Source of the DNA: Marinibaculum pumilum
Lineage (GTDB): Bacteria; Pseudomonadota; Alphaproteobacteria; Ferrovibrionales; Ferrovibrionaceae
NCBI RefSeq assembly: GCF_042646425.1
Contig: NZ_JBHRTR010000044.1
Location: forward strand, 1 to 59,758
Direction: 5' to 3'
Length of the DNA stretch: 59,758 nucleotides
Shown: positions 51,908-59,758 of the stretch, one piece after another
How positions within the stretch are numbered: position 1 is the stretch's first letter
Layout: each line of letters starts with the position of its first letter
Translations under genes and position numbers: made by a program
The notes under the pieces: model-generated
Told to the model about the DNA's origin: nothing
The model's input: the letters and a program-made list of their open reading frames with translations, nothing else
Databases searched by the model: none

Positions 51908-52088
51908 CGGATTCCTGCCGATACTTTTCGAGGCCGGGCTGGGGAATCTCAGGGCCGCAGGCGCAGGGGCTTTGCTTGAAGTCGTCTGTGCCCGATCCCG
52001 GCTGCACCACGCCCTGCTTGTCTGAGCAGCCCGCCACAGCGGTTGCCACAGCTATCGCCAGGATCAGGCGGCCGACCTGCCCTGTCAT
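51891..52088 (-). CDS. virB7: VirB7-like lipoprotein
   Basis: A 65-aa lipoprotein with hydrophobic signal and lipobox VAGC at residues 17-20, followed by a short hydrophilic tail with a CACG motif. VirB7 anchors the outer-membrane core and pairs with VirB9. The short length and position between virB5 and virB8 support the call despite low sequence conservation in this family. Confidence 0.75.
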   Translation of the reverse strand: MTGQVGRLILAIAVATAVAGCSDKQGVVQPGSGTDDFKQSPCACGPEIPQPGLEKYRQESDAQRA

Positions 52089-52906
52089 TTGTCGGCCTGC
52101 ACGAAGGTCGGCATGCCGCGGTACATCACCGGCAACCGGTTCAGCTGTTCCAGCGCCTGCAGTTCCAGCAGCTTCGCCAGGATCGCGCGGGTGGCCGCCA
52201 GCTCCTGCAGGACCGATGCAAGAGCCCTGTTCGTCTGCGCGACCCTCGAATTGATGTTGTCCACGCCAGCGGTGTCACTGACGATCGCCTCCACCTCGCC
52301 GGACACGGCTCCAACCGAGTTCTGCAGCGCCAGAGCTGTCGCTGCAGCCGAGAACACCGCATCCTCGTAGGCGACCCTGCGGCGCCCCTCGATCACCGCC
52401 ACCTTCGTCCTGTCGATCGGCGCGTCGGCCTCTTCGGACCACATCCCTTTCTTGGCCCCACCAACCGAGAAGACCCCCCTCACCTCTCCGGAGGCGCTGT
52501 CGATCACCCCCTGGAGCTGTCCCGACGTCGGCAGCCCCAGATGCTCCCGCACGGCCTCCTGGGCGTCGCACAGGCTTCCCAGGCCGCCATCCCCTTGTGG
52601 CAGCCAGGTCCCCGGATCCGGAACGATGCATTGCAGGATGTTCCTGCTCTCACGCACCCAGCCCGGGATCGACATCGCCAGTGAAACCGCCGGACCCAAG
52701 GTCTCCTTGGCGTCGGTGATGAAGCCCTTGATGGCCACCAGTTCCTTCGTCTGCTTGACCGCTTCGGCCGCGGCCTTCGCTGATTCCACAATGTTCTGTG
52801 AATCGTGGACCTCCATCGCCGCCCGGGCCTGACTCCAGGGCGCCCCCATCCCGATCGCAGCGAAAACAGCGGCACAGATCAGCCGCGAATGAACGCGTCC
52901 AGCCAT
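52085..52906 (-). CDS. virB5: VirB5-like minor pilin
   Basis: A 273-aa secreted protein. Signal peptide (residues 1-29) followed by a long helical domain (VHDSQNIVESAKAAAEAVKQ, TKELVAIKGFITDAKETLG) and a C-terminal helical hairpin (RVAQTNRALASVLQELAATR, ILAKLLELQALEQLNRL). VirB5 sits at the pilus tip and helps recipient contact. It overlaps virB4 by 28 bases and virB7 by four. Confidence 0.82.
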   Translation of the reverse strand: MAGRVHSRLICAAVFAAIGMGAPWSQARAAMEVHDSQNIVESAKAAAEAVKQTKELVAIKGFITDAKETLGPAVSLAMSIPGWVRESRNILQCIVPDPGTWLPQGDGGLGSLCDAQEAVREHLGLPTSGQLQGVIDSASGEVRGVFSVGGAKKGMWSEEADAPIDRTKVAVIEGRRRVAYEDAVFSAAATALALQNSVGAVSGEVEAIVSDTAGVDNINSRVAQTNRALASVLQELAATRAILAKLLELQALEQLNRLPVMYRGMPTFVQADK

Positions 52907-55227
52907 TTGTCCTCTCCCAGCTCGTCCATGAGCTTCACCATGCGCGCCGCCGCCGGCGGCCCGCCCTGAAACGGCCGCAGCAACGGCCCCAATGCCTGAA
53001 GGTCGAAGTCCAGGAACACGGTCTCGGCGGCCCGCTTCAGAAGGACCGGATACCGAGCGATATCTTTCGGGATGGCGGTCTCGGCCTTGCCGAGCACGAA
53101 CTCGATTTCAGCATCCGAGAGCCCATAGGGGCGGAGTTCCTCGGCGTACTTCGCCGAGCCAGGCAGGAACAGGATGCTGGAGACATTCCCCCGGATCGTC
53201 GGCGCGATCTCCTCCGGCAGCCCGGAGACTTCCTGGAACGCCAGGCCGACGCTCCCGCGGTTCTTCCGCGCGGTCCGAAGCAGCGCCTCGATCCGCGTCC
53301 GGAAGCTCGGCTCCTGCAGGAGGGTCGCCGACTCATCCACGAACACCACATGCGGCCGGCCGGCATTCGCCACCGCCACCTGGATCCGCTCGAAGAGGTA
53401 GTAGGTCAGGGCCCCTGCGAGCCGGGGGTCATTGGCCACCCCGTCCAGGGCAATACAGGTCCACCGGGCTGCATCCGGATCGAAGGCATCCCGCTGCCCG
53501 TTGAACACATGCCCATAGCGTTCACCGCGGGCCCATTTGTCCAGGCCGCGACGGACAGCGGAGTCCGGCGGAAATGCCCAGCCAATAGCAACCGCCAGGC
53601 GCCTCTTCCCGTCGCGGGTCGACCCCATGATGTCGATCACCGAATCCCGGATCTGCACCAGGCTCTTGTCGTCATCGACCTCTGCCAGCAGCGCGAGGAA
53701 GCGCTCCAGGCTGGCACGATGCTCCGGCGTGTTCGGTACGTCGAACGGGTTCAGTTCAAGCCCGTCGCGCTTCATGAGATAGCGCCCGCCGAGCGCCTGG
53801 GTGAGAACCTCAAGACCTGCATCGCGGTCGAAGGCGTAGATCCGTAAGTCCGGATAGGCGCTCAGCGCCCCCGAAAGCAGGAACGCGCTGGCCACTGTCT
53901 TGCCCCCGCCCGTTCCGCCGAACAGCATCCAGTGCGGCGGCGCCAGGTCGGCCGAGCTGGCCTGGAAGACGAAGCTGTAGGGAGACCGGCCGTAGGCGGT
54001 CGGGATCACCCGCGCCGGCCGCGGCCCGAAATCGCAGCTCGCAGAGCCTTTCGGTTCCGCTTCCCACACCAGAAGATCCGCGACGTTGTGCGCCGTCAGC
54101 TCATAGGGCCGTACCGGATAGTCGTAGCCCGGCAGCCGGGCCCAGCTGCCTCGTTCCCCGAACTGACCTTCCGGGACGACGGCGACCCTCGCCCGGCCGA
54201 GCTCTTCGCGCACCTCGCGCACCGAGGCCCGCATCTCCTCCTCGCTCCCGCCGGTCACGAAGAGCTGCACTTCGGCTCTGACAAGAGCGGTCTTCCCGGC
54301 CCCGAGCTCATCGCTCGTCTCCGCCCACTCGTCCATCGTCAGGCGGTTGGTCCGGAAGATCCTCGCCTGGCGCGCCCGGTAGAGCGACCATGTCACCGCC
54401 TGTCCGTGCGGGACCGGATGCCCGCGGACCACCAGGCAAACGTCCAGCCGCCGGCGCATGACACCCCTGACCAGGTCCCCGCTGGTGAACTCCGGCCAGC
54501 CCTGCACACCCAGAACAGATGTCCAGCGCTCCCGGGCGCCGTCCCGGGCGATACACACGCCGTCCGGCCGATATTCCAGCGACACGCCCGCCAACGCCCC
54601 GGGAAACGGCGCGTCGGCCGGGATGTCGGTATCGAACCCGCCGACGAGCTCGGCCAGAAACGACAAGAGTTCCGACCGCTCTTTGCCGGCACCTCTTTCG
54701 AGCACCCTTGGCCCGTAAGGGCTGAGCAACGCGATCACGCCGGCGACAGCCTTTTCGAGGGCTGCCTTCTCGCCGGCCGGCGAGGTCACGATCAGGTGGT
54801 GGCTGCGCTCGTAGGAGCCGGCGAGATAGTCGCTCCAGGCAGCGTTCACCGCGCCCAGATATCCCTCGCCCTCTTCCACCGCCCCGAACGCCAGGGGCCT
54901 CTGTCGCGACAGGCTTCTGATGTTTACGCCCTGCCGTTCCAGCGATCGCACCCAGTCGCCGCGCTGGGCGATCAGCCCCTCCACCGCGTCACTGGACCGG
55001 CCCAGATAGACCGTTCCCTCCAGTTCGAGAACCTGTGCAAGACCGCCCCTGTCGAGACGGAGCGTGCGCCCATCCTCTTCCAGGCCCAGCCAGGGCAGGT
55101 AATCCGACAAGCGGCCGTCGGCCTGGGGGCCGCCGTTCTGCCCCAACAGCCAGCTTCCCAGCCCATAGCCGAGCGCCGCGATCCCGAGGGGGGCCAAGGC
55201 CCGGGCAATGTCCGCCGTCTCAAGCAT
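52879..55227 (-). CDS. virB4: VirB4-like T4SS ATPase
   Basis: A 782-aa ATPase with Walker A FGGTGGGKTVAS (K443), Walker B VVFVDESATLL, and IGLAFQEVS-like motor motifs. The large N-terminal domain includes an FTSGDLVRGVMRRRLDVCLV region. VirB4 is the largest energising subunit and is needed for pilus biogenesis and substrate transfer. ATG 55227 overlaps the virB3 stop by eight bases. An N-terminal hydrophobic stretch (PLGIAALGYGLGSWLL) suggests membrane association. Confidence 0.92.
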   Translation of the reverse strand: MLETADIARALAPLGIAALGYGLGSWLLGQNGGPQADGRLSDYLPWLGLEEDGRTLRLDRGGLAQVLELEGTVYLGRSSDAVEGLIAQRGDWVRSLERQGVNIRSLSRQRPLAFGAVEEGEGYLGAVNAAWSDYLAGSYERSHHLIVTSPAGEKAALEKAVAGVIALLSPYGPRVLERGAGKERSELLSFLAELVGGFDTDIPADAPFPGALAGVSLEYRPDGVCIARDGARERWTSVLGVQGWPEFTSGDLVRGVMRRRLDVCLVVRGHPVPHGQAVTWSLYRARQARIFRTNRLTMDEWAETSDELGAGKTALVRAEVQLFVTGGSEEEMRASVREVREELGRARVAVVPEGQFGERGSWARLPGYDYPVRPYELTAHNVADLLVWEAEPKGSASCDFGPRPARVIPTAYGRSPYSFVFQASSADLAPPHWMLFGGTGGGKTVASAFLLSGALSAYPDLRIYAFDRDAGLEVLTQALGGRYLMKRDGLELNPFDVPNTPEHRASLERFLALLAEVDDDKSLVQIRDSVIDIMGSTRDGKRRLAVAIGWAFPPDSAVRRGLDKWARGERYGHVFNGQRDAFDPDAARWTCIALDGVANDPRLAGALTYYLFERIQVAVANAGRPHVVFVDESATLLQEPSFRTRIEALLRTARKNRGSVGLAFQEVSGLPEEIAPTIRGNVSSILFLPGSAKYAEELRPYGLSDAEIEFVLGKAETAIPKDIARYPVLLKRAAETVFLDFDLQALGPLLRPFQGGPPAAARMVKLMDELGEDKWLDAFIRG

Positions 55228-55537
55228 CGTACCGGTTCGACCGGTCGCCCCAGGGCCGTGGCATTCTGGCCGGCGGATATCCCCGCAATCCGCGCCCCGG
55301 AACCGCAAGCACCCGCCGGCCCCACTCCTGGAGAACGATATCGATGTGCGGCTCCCGGTGACTGGCCAGGGCCGCCAGGCCGTAGCCGATCACCCCGATC
55401 CCGACACCCACGAGCACCTGCCCGGAGGCAATCCCGCCAAGGAAGGCTGCCAGGACCCCCAGGCAGCCTGTGACCGGCGAAACGCCGGCAATACGCAGCG
55501 GCGACGCCACGGCTTTCCGCAACGGCGACCTGCGCAT
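55220..55537 (-). CDS. virB3: VirB3-like inner-membrane T4SS protein
   Basis: A 105-aa protein with two membrane helices (TGCLGVLAAFLGGIASGQVL and GVGIGVIGYGLAALAS) and a following EPHIDIVLQEWGRRV segment typical of VirB3. It assists pilus assembly with VirB4. Size and the place between virB2 and virB4 support the call. Confidence 0.82.
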   Translation of the reverse strand: MRRSPLRKAVASPLRIAGVSPVTGCLGVLAAFLGGIASGQVLVGVGIGVIGYGLAALASHREPHIDIVLQEWGRRVLAVPGRGLRGYPPARMPRPWGDRSNRYDA

Positions 55538-55549
55538 CGCCCTGCCCGC

Positions 55550-55861
55550 CTATTGCCCGGTGATCGCCGTCACGATCCAGCCCGTGCCTGTCAGCACGAT
55601 CAGACCTGAGACGATCTTGACGGCCCAGCCCACCGCCAGTTTTCCGACCATGGCCATCGCGATCACGATGACCAGGCCCACTCCGGCCAGCGCCGTGACC
55701 ACGTTCCTGGCGGAGGTCGCGGTCTCGTTCAGGAACGTCGTCGACTTCGCGAAGGGGTCCTCGGCCTGCGCCAAGGCAAGATCCGGGGCCATCACTGCAA
55801 CCAAAGCGACTGCCAGCAGGAATGCCGCCAGGCGCGTCGATTGTTCAGAATCCTTCCACAT
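55550..55861 (-). CDS. virB2: VirB2-like major pilin
   Basis: A 103-aa propilin. A long signal peptide (to about ALAQA, residue 33) precedes a mature part with two hydrophobic helices (VVTALAGVGLVIVIAMAMVG and KIVSGLIVLTGTGWIVTAI). It is the first gene of the T4SS operon. Its upstream region carries two inverted repeats that may control the whole unit. Confidence 0.85.
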   Translation of the reverse strand: MWKDSEQSTRLAAFLLAVALVAVMAPDLALAQAEDPFAKSTTFLNETATSARNVVTALAGVGLVIVIAMAMVGKLAVGWAVKIVSGLIVLTGTGWIVTAITGQ

Positions 55862-55930
55862 CGCCGGGAAACCCTCAGTTGTTGCGACCTGTCAGGGGGG
55901 CAGACTGCCGTGCCCCTTTCACACAAGCCA

Positions 55931-55969
55931 TACCGCGATAGCGGTAGTTCGCCTAACAGGCGAGATTAT
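55931..55969. promoter_or_regulatory. Regulatory palindromes of the virB promoter region
   Basis: TACCGC-GATA-GCGGTA (55931-55946) and CGCCT-AAC-AGGCG (55950-55962). The second has the same flanks (TT before, TTAT after) as the element at 2273-2293 upstream of repC. They lie 70-108 bases upstream of virB2 and about 115 bases before the divergent gene at 56084. A shared repressor of transfer and replication is the likely reading. Confidence 0.6.
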
Positions 55970-56083
55970 GCAACAACGGCTGTCTCTGGCAAATACAGCT
56001 TCAAATTCCGCATTTGTGCAGGCAGAGCAGCGAACCCAACGGGCCTACAATGGAACTTTCGTCCCACCACGCTCCTGGAGCAC

Positions 56084-56656
56084 ATGGCCGACGCGATCGC
56101 CACGGCGTTCCGCTTACCGCACCACCTCTGGCTTCGCGTCCGCGTCCATGCGGTTGCGACCCGTCGCGACGTCACCGACGTTGTCAGCGACGCGCTGGAG
56201 ACCGCCCTCGCCGACTGGCTTCAGGAACCGCCGCCGCAGCGGCCTTCAGGCCGCCTGGACAGGTTGCGCCGGGCCACGGCGAAGCTGGCGGAGCTGGAGG
56301 CGCTCGCGACCCTCTACGCCAATCATGACGGCACCACCCGACCGGCGCGTGCCGTTGACGACGCTCTCCCCGCCCCTGCCGGCGGGTTTGTCCGGGACGG
56401 ACATCTGCAAGTTCATCCGGATCGGCTCACTCAGCTCAGGCCTAAGCTCACCCGCCGTCTCTGGAAGCACTGGCGGGCCTGGTGCCTCTACACCGATACC
56501 GATCCGAACGAAGCTGCGCGCGCCGCCCTGGAAAGCTATCTCGGCTATCAGATCCCAACGGGCGGCCAGGCCGCCGCGGCGATCCGTGAGGCGCTGGCCG
56601 ATGTTCGTGCCACGCTCGACCGTCTGCTTGCGGAGCCGTCCGACCAATCGTTCTGA
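56084..56656 (+). CDS. Hypothetical protein, divergent from virB2; possible DNA-binding protein
   Basis: A 190-aa protein. The N-terminus (MADAIATAFRLPHHLWLRVR, then DVTDVVSDALETALADWL) has the strand-helix-helix pattern of a ribbon-helix-helix domain. The C-terminal part is helical with a second similar pattern (DPNEAARAALESYLGY). I chose ATG 56084, with GGAG three bases upstream; earlier frame residues lack coding character and cover the palindromes. Its divergent placement makes it a candidate regulator of the virB operon. Confidence 0.65.
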   Translation: MADAIATAFRLPHHLWLRVRVHAVATRRDVTDVVSDALETALADWLQEPPPQRPSGRLDRLRRATAKLAELEALATLYANHDGTTRPARAVDDALPAPAGGFVRDGHLQVHPDRLTQLRPKLTRRLWKHWRAWCLYTDTDPNEAARAALESYLGYQIPTGGQAAAAIREALADVRATLDRLLAEPSDQSF

Positions 56657-56689
56657 TCCACAACCGTGATCGACCGCCGGAGCCGTCCG

Positions 56690-56998
56690 ATGACCGACCG
56701 CATCCGAATGCGTCTCCCTGCCGCGCTCGAACCCTGGCTCCCGGTCCTCTCCATCGGCCTGCGCCTGCTGTGCACCTATCCCCGGCTGCCGCAGCTCCCG
56801 GCCCGCAATGCCCGTCTTTGGGTGCCTTTAACAGAGGCCGAGGCGCACCTGGTCTCCGAACTCCAGGCGCTCCATGAGGCACCCCAGAACGCAATCGTCG
56901 CTGCGGCGCTGCTGTGTGCGCAGAAAGCACCGCCCTACTCTCTCCCGCCCGACTTTGTCAGGCCGATGGTCCCCTCCCCGCCCGTGATCGGATCGTAA
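56690..56998 (+). CDS. Small hypothetical protein before the partition genes
   Basis: A 102-aa protein with a segment WVPLTEAEAHLVSELQALHE followed by NAIVAAALLCA, which could be a degenerate ribbon-helix-helix domain. Start ATG 56690 has GGAG about eight bases upstream. It lies 33 bases after the previous gene in the same direction. No confident family. It may belong to the partition or transfer-control cluster. Confidence 0.5.
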   Translation: MTDRIRMRLPAALEPWLPVLSIGLRLLCTYPRLPQLPARNARLWVPLTEAEAHLVSELQALHEAPQNAIVAAALLCAQKAPPYSLPPDFVRPMVPSPPVIGS

Positions 56999-57034
56999 CC
57001 GATCGCTTCCCCGGCTACGGGATCGCCGTGTGTG

Positions 57035-57305
57035 CCGATATGCAGGCATGTCGACACGCCGGTCCGTATGCAAGTCTGCATGCCGGCAAGCCGGCAGCCC
57101 GACATGCCGACTGGTCCCCTGCCCCGCTGCTATCATCTCGCCAACCCTGTCGCGGCAATGAGAAAGAGACGACATGCCGACATGTCGGCATGTGTAGCCC
57201 ACGGCCGGTCTTTTGCGCCCAGCAACCACGCCAAAAGATCCATGACAGACGCCCCGAACCAGTGTAGTCATGTATACATGTCTAATGTCTACATGGCGAC
57301 ACATC
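57035..57305. repeat. Left centromere-like repeat cluster upstream of parA
   Basis: About 270 bases without a gene but full of CATGY-containing octamers. In-register GACATGCC-GACATGTC-GGCATGTG lies at 57171-57194 and GACATGCC at 57101-57108. There are looser copies near 57046, 57076, 57270 and 57290, the last two overlapping the likely parA promoter. The density and the neighbouring parA/RHH genes point to a parS or centromere with autoregulatory function. Confidence 0.75.
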
Positions 57306-57308
57306 ACC

Positions 57309-57953
57309 ATGCATACACTCGCGATCCTCTCCCAGAAGGGCGGAACGGGCAAAACCACCCTCTCCCTCAATCTTGCCATCGCCGCCGAACAGGCGGGTGA
57401 CACTGCCCTGGTCATCGACCTGGATCCCCAGGCCAGCGCCAAGGGCTGGCACGATGCCCGCGAAGCCGAAGCCCCGCTGGTGACTTCGGTCCAGCCCGCC
57501 AGGCTGGCGGAAGCCTTGAAGCTCGCGGCCGAGCATGGCGCGAAGTTCGCGATCATCGACACCGCCCCGCACGCCGAGAGCGCGTCCCTTGCCGCCGCCC
57601 GGGCGGCCGACTTCGTCCTCATTCCCTGCCGCCCCGGCATCCTGGATCTCCGCGCGATCGCCGCCTCCGCCGACATCTGCGCCCTTGCCAAGGCCAAGGC
57701 GGCCGCTGTCATCAACGCCACGCCGCCAAGGGGCACCCTTGCCGACGAAGCCGAACAGGCAATCGCCGGATACGGCCTCGCCGTCGCGCCGATCAGGGTC
57801 GGTCAGCGCATGAGCTTCATGCACTCGCTGACGGCCGGCCAGGGCGTCCTGGAGCATGAACCCGGCAGCAAGGCAGCCCAGGAAATCCGGGAGCTCTACA
57901 GCTGGGCCAAGAAGAGCTGCGCGCGGAACCACACCAAGGCGGGAGGCAAGTGA
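57309..57953 (+). CDS. parA: ParA-family partition ATPase
   Basis: A 214-aa small ParA. Deviant Walker A KGGTGKT at residues 10-16 (MHTLAILSQKGGTGKTT), then VIDLDPQASAKGW and FAIIDTAPHAESASL. It lacks an N-terminal HTH domain, so it is the short (type Ib) form that works with a small centromere-binding protein. I used ATG 57309, where the conserved strand begins. Repeats run right up to the start, suggesting repression by its partner. The stop overlaps the next gene (TGATG). Confidence 0.92.
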   Translation: MHTLAILSQKGGTGKTTLSLNLAIAAEQAGDTALVIDLDPQASAKGWHDAREAEAPLVTSVQPARLAEALKLAAEHGAKFAIIDTAPHAESASLAAARAADFVLIPCRPGILDLRAIAASADICALAKAKAAAVINATPPRGTLADEAEQAIAGYGLAVAPIRVGQRMSFMHSLTAGQGVLEHEPGSKAAQEIRELYSWAKKSCARNHTKAGGK

Positions 57954-58297
57954 TGGCCAAGAAACCGAACCTGAAAGAGGCACTCGGCTCCATCGCGTCG
58001 AGCTCCAGGCGGCCCGTGATCGCTGACGAGCCGCAGAGCGCCCACGACGTCCCGCCCGCGGCGCCGGATGCTACGGCCGAACCTGTGCCCGCGCGCCAGG
58101 CGCGACGTCCCCAGGCGGCCTCTGGGTCCCGCGCACCATCTCGTGTCGGCCGGCGCATGATCGCCGGGCATTTCGAGCCCGAGGTCTCTCAACAGCTCCG
58201 GATCCTTTGCGCCCAGCATGACCTATCGGTTCAGGACATGCTTCGCGAGGCGCTCAACGACCTGTTCCGGAAGTATGGACAGCCGCCTATCGCATAG
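57953..58297 (+). CDS. ParB-like small centromere-binding protein (ribbon-helix-helix type)
   Basis: A 114-aa protein. A disordered Pro/Ala/Arg-rich N-terminal half (residues 1-68) precedes a C-terminal ribbon-helix-helix-like domain (IAGHFEPEVSQQLRILCAQH, DLSVQDMLREALNDLFRKYG). This organisation is like ParG/ParR-type partners of short ParA proteins. The N-terminus would stimulate the ATPase and the RHH domain bind the flanking octamers. Its start overlaps the parA stop by one base (TGATG). Confidence 0.8.
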   Translation: MAKKPNLKEALGSIASSSRRPVIADEPQSAHDVPPAAPDATAEPVPARQARRPQAASGSRAPSRVGRRMIAGHFEPEVSQQLRILCAQHDLSVQDMLREALNDLFRKYGQPPIA

Positions 58298-58308
58298 CTG
58301 TCTGACAC

Positions 58309-58510
58309 TGGACATGTCGGCTGGGCGACATGTCGACATGTCCAGTGCTCGACACGCCCACATGTATCTGGCCGCACTTGCTGCGCCTGTCCCGACGTTC
58401 TGTCTCACGACCCCAATGCCAGGCTCAGCATGTCGCATCGAGGCGCCGGCATGTCGCCATGCCCACATGTGTACATATCGGCACTCCGACATGTCTGCCC
58501 GGCTTTGGTC
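58309..58510. repeat. Right centromere-like repeat cluster downstream of the parB-like gene
   Basis: GACATGTC at 58311-58318, in tandem at 58327-58334 and 58335-58342, and again at 58488-58495. Variants such as GGCATGTC and CCACATGT lie between. The palindromic octamer GACATGTC is the core unit. The cluster continues up to the assembly gap. Confidence 0.78.
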
Positions 58511-58585
58511 CTGGACCTCGGAGCCGCGCAGGGGTCGGGCAGGGATGGCGCGTCGCAGCCGTCAAGGGCGGCCCTTCGGGCCGGC

Positions 58586-58784
58586 NNNNNNNNNNNNNNN
58601 NNNNNNNNNNNNNNNNNNNNNNNNNNNNNNNNNNNNNNNNNNNNNNNNNNNNNNNNNNNNNNNNNNNNNNNNNNNNNNNNNNNNNNNNNNNNNNNNNNNN
58701 NNNNNNNNNNNNNNNNNNNNNNNNNNNNNNNNNNNNNNNNNNNNNNNNNNNNNNNNNNNNNNNNNNNNNNNNNNNNNNNNNNNN
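58586..58784. other. Assembly gap (199 N)
   Basis: 199 undetermined bases, flanked by GC-rich inverted-repeat-like sequence (GGCCCTTCGGGCC just left, GCGCGCGGAGCGCGGC just right). The gap falls within the octamer repeat region, so more repeats or a replication-associated structure may be missing. Confidence 0.95.
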
Positions 58785-58824
58785 CCTTGGCCGCGCGCGG
58801 AGCGCGGCGCTATGTGCTACCTTC

Positions 58825-58880
58825 CTACATGCCGATGTGTGGCAGTGTCGACATGTGGACGTGCAGATCAGTCGACATAC
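58825..58880. repeat. Octamer repeats to the right of the gap
   Basis: CTACATGCCGATGTGT, TGTCGACATGTGGAC and CAGTCGACATAC carry degenerate copies of the GACATGTC unit. They end 30 bases before the start of the following gene and show that the centromere-like region spans the gap. Confidence 0.6.
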
Positions 58881-58909
58881 GTTTGCTTATTCATCGCGGG
58901 AGGGGTGCC

Positions 58910-59659
58910 ATGATCGAGAAAGTCGGCCATGTCAGCAATCCGCTGACCGTTATCGCCATCTTCGCGGCGATCTCCGAGATCTCGCTTGTCGGCGGCATGA
59001 CGGTCGTGGCGCCGGAGTTGCAACGCACCTACATCTGGTTCGTCATGATCTTCCCGACGATCCTGGTGGTGGCCTTCTTCGGGGTGCTGGTCTGGAACCG
59101 GCGGGTGCTCTATGCGCCGAGCGATTTCCGGGACGACACTGCGTTTATTGATCTGATCCAGGGGCAGAGCCGCGAGTTTGTGTCACAAGTCGATGAAGCG
59201 ATACAGTTGCTAAAGTCCACGACTACCGAACTCAACGGCACGATCGCCGAGTCTGAAGGTAATGCGGAGCACATTCGTGCAAAGGATTTAATTAAAATAA
59301 ATGATAAATTCTTACAGATCCAAGAAAGTCTGGCGTCTACAGCAGAAAGCGCCGACAAATTATATGAATCAGCTTCGGCAGAACTTGTGCAATCGGCTAT
59401 TCCTACTCCTAAATGGCAGTTTGTTACACGACGGCTGATCCCATTTCCGAATTTCCAGAAGCTCCTAGATTATTTGAAGAGTCGATACGGACCGACAATC
59501 GACGAAAGCACGGTTGAGGTCTTAATATCCCGCGGTCTCATCACACGCAGCAGACATAACGAGAAAATTTACATAGAGTCCTCATTTTTTAGGATAGAAC
59601 GCGAGTTGGATAAAATAAATAGAAAAAAGAATGTTTGTTTGTCTACGAAAGCAGATTGA
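58910..59659 (+). CDS. Two-TM membrane protein with a helical cytoplasmic domain
   Basis: A 249-aa protein with two hydrophobic helices (LTVIAIFAAISEISLVGGM and IWFVMIFPTILVVAFFGVLVW, about residues 12-62). A helical segment (QSREFVSQVDEAIQLLKSTT, LIKINDKFLQIQESLASTAE) and a C-terminal charged domain follow. GGGAGGGG before the ATG at 58910 is a strong ribosome site. GC content falls sharply after about 59200, indicating a different origin for the 3' half. No family recognised; a stress or defence-associated membrane sensor is possible but unsupported. Confidence 0.65.
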   Translation: MIEKVGHVSNPLTVIAIFAAISEISLVGGMTVVAPELQRTYIWFVMIFPTILVVAFFGVLVWNRRVLYAPSDFRDDTAFIDLIQGQSREFVSQVDEAIQLLKSTTTELNGTIAESEGNAEHIRAKDLIKINDKFLQIQESLASTAESADKLYESASAELVQSAIPTPKWQFVTRRLIPFPNFQKLLDYLKSRYGPTIDESTVEVLISRGLITRSRHNEKIYIESSFFRIERELDKINRKKNVCLSTKAD

Positions 59660-59682
59660 GTAGATAATAAACAAACGAGGCG

Positions 59683-59707
59683 CCCCCGCCTGGCTCCGCC
59701 TGGCGGG
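59683..59707. terminator. GC-rich hairpin after the last gene
   Basis: CCCCGCC (59683-59689) and GGCGGGG (59701-59707) form a 7-bp stem with an 11-base loop, 24 bases after the stop. No T-run follows, so it is a weak or rho-assisted terminator candidate. Confidence 0.4.
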
Positions 59708-59758
59708 GTGACCCGCTCTATTGCGCCTGGCGGCCCGGGCGGCCTTCGGCCACCCGCC

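Overview
The window looks like most of one conjugative, low-copy plasmid from a high-GC alphaproteobacterium, probably Rhodospirillales-like (inferred from codon use and gene families; no database search was possible). The plasmid signature is a RepC-type initiator, a small ParA with a ribbon-helix-helix partner and a dense array of 8-bp centromere-like repeats, a MobC/relaxase pair, and a complete VirB/VirD4 type IV secretion system (T4SS). A run of 199 N (58586-58784) is an assembly gap inside the centromere array.

Layout. 1-5445: antirestriction gene ardC, two small unknowns, a 1 kb regulatory region, repC, an XRE regulator, a secreted thermonuclease and a small unknown. 5446-11208: oriT-like palindromes, mobC, a 1535-aa relaxase-helicase fusion and a small unknown. 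11209-20464: a PIN/HTH toxin-antitoxin pair, an MmeI-like single-chain restriction-modification enzyme in an operon with two unknown genes, a serine resolvase, a KfrA-like protein and an SRAP peptidase. 20465-31148: a defence and accessory island of lower and patchy GC, holding an AbiTii-type protein, a PD-(D/E)XK nuclease candidate, an XRE-ImmA/IrrE + PIN pair, a CBASS locus (CD-NTase, E2-like protein, patatin phospholipase, plus a Cap15-like 2TM/beta-barrel effector) and a TPR O-GlcNAc-transferase-like enzyme. 31149-34175: a membrane-anchored protein with eleven full near-identical 50-residue TPR units. 34457-55861: the T4SS operon, all on the minus strand and tightly overlapping. 56084-59659: two small unknowns, parA/parB-like genes, the centromere and a membrane coiled-coil protein.

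How it fits together. RepC and ParA/RHH maintain the plasmid, MobC and the relaxase process oriT, and VirD4 couples the relaxosome to VirB1-VirB11. A palindrome shared by the repC leader and the virB promoter hints that copy number and transfer are controlled together. ArdC, the RM enzyme, CBASS, AbiTii and the TA pairs would protect the plasmid or its host.

The best candidate for something undescribed is a tandem pair of roughly 1430-residue secreted proteins between virB10 and virB11. Each carries 20 cysteine-paired repeats that match one to one between the two proteins. I recognise no family for them.
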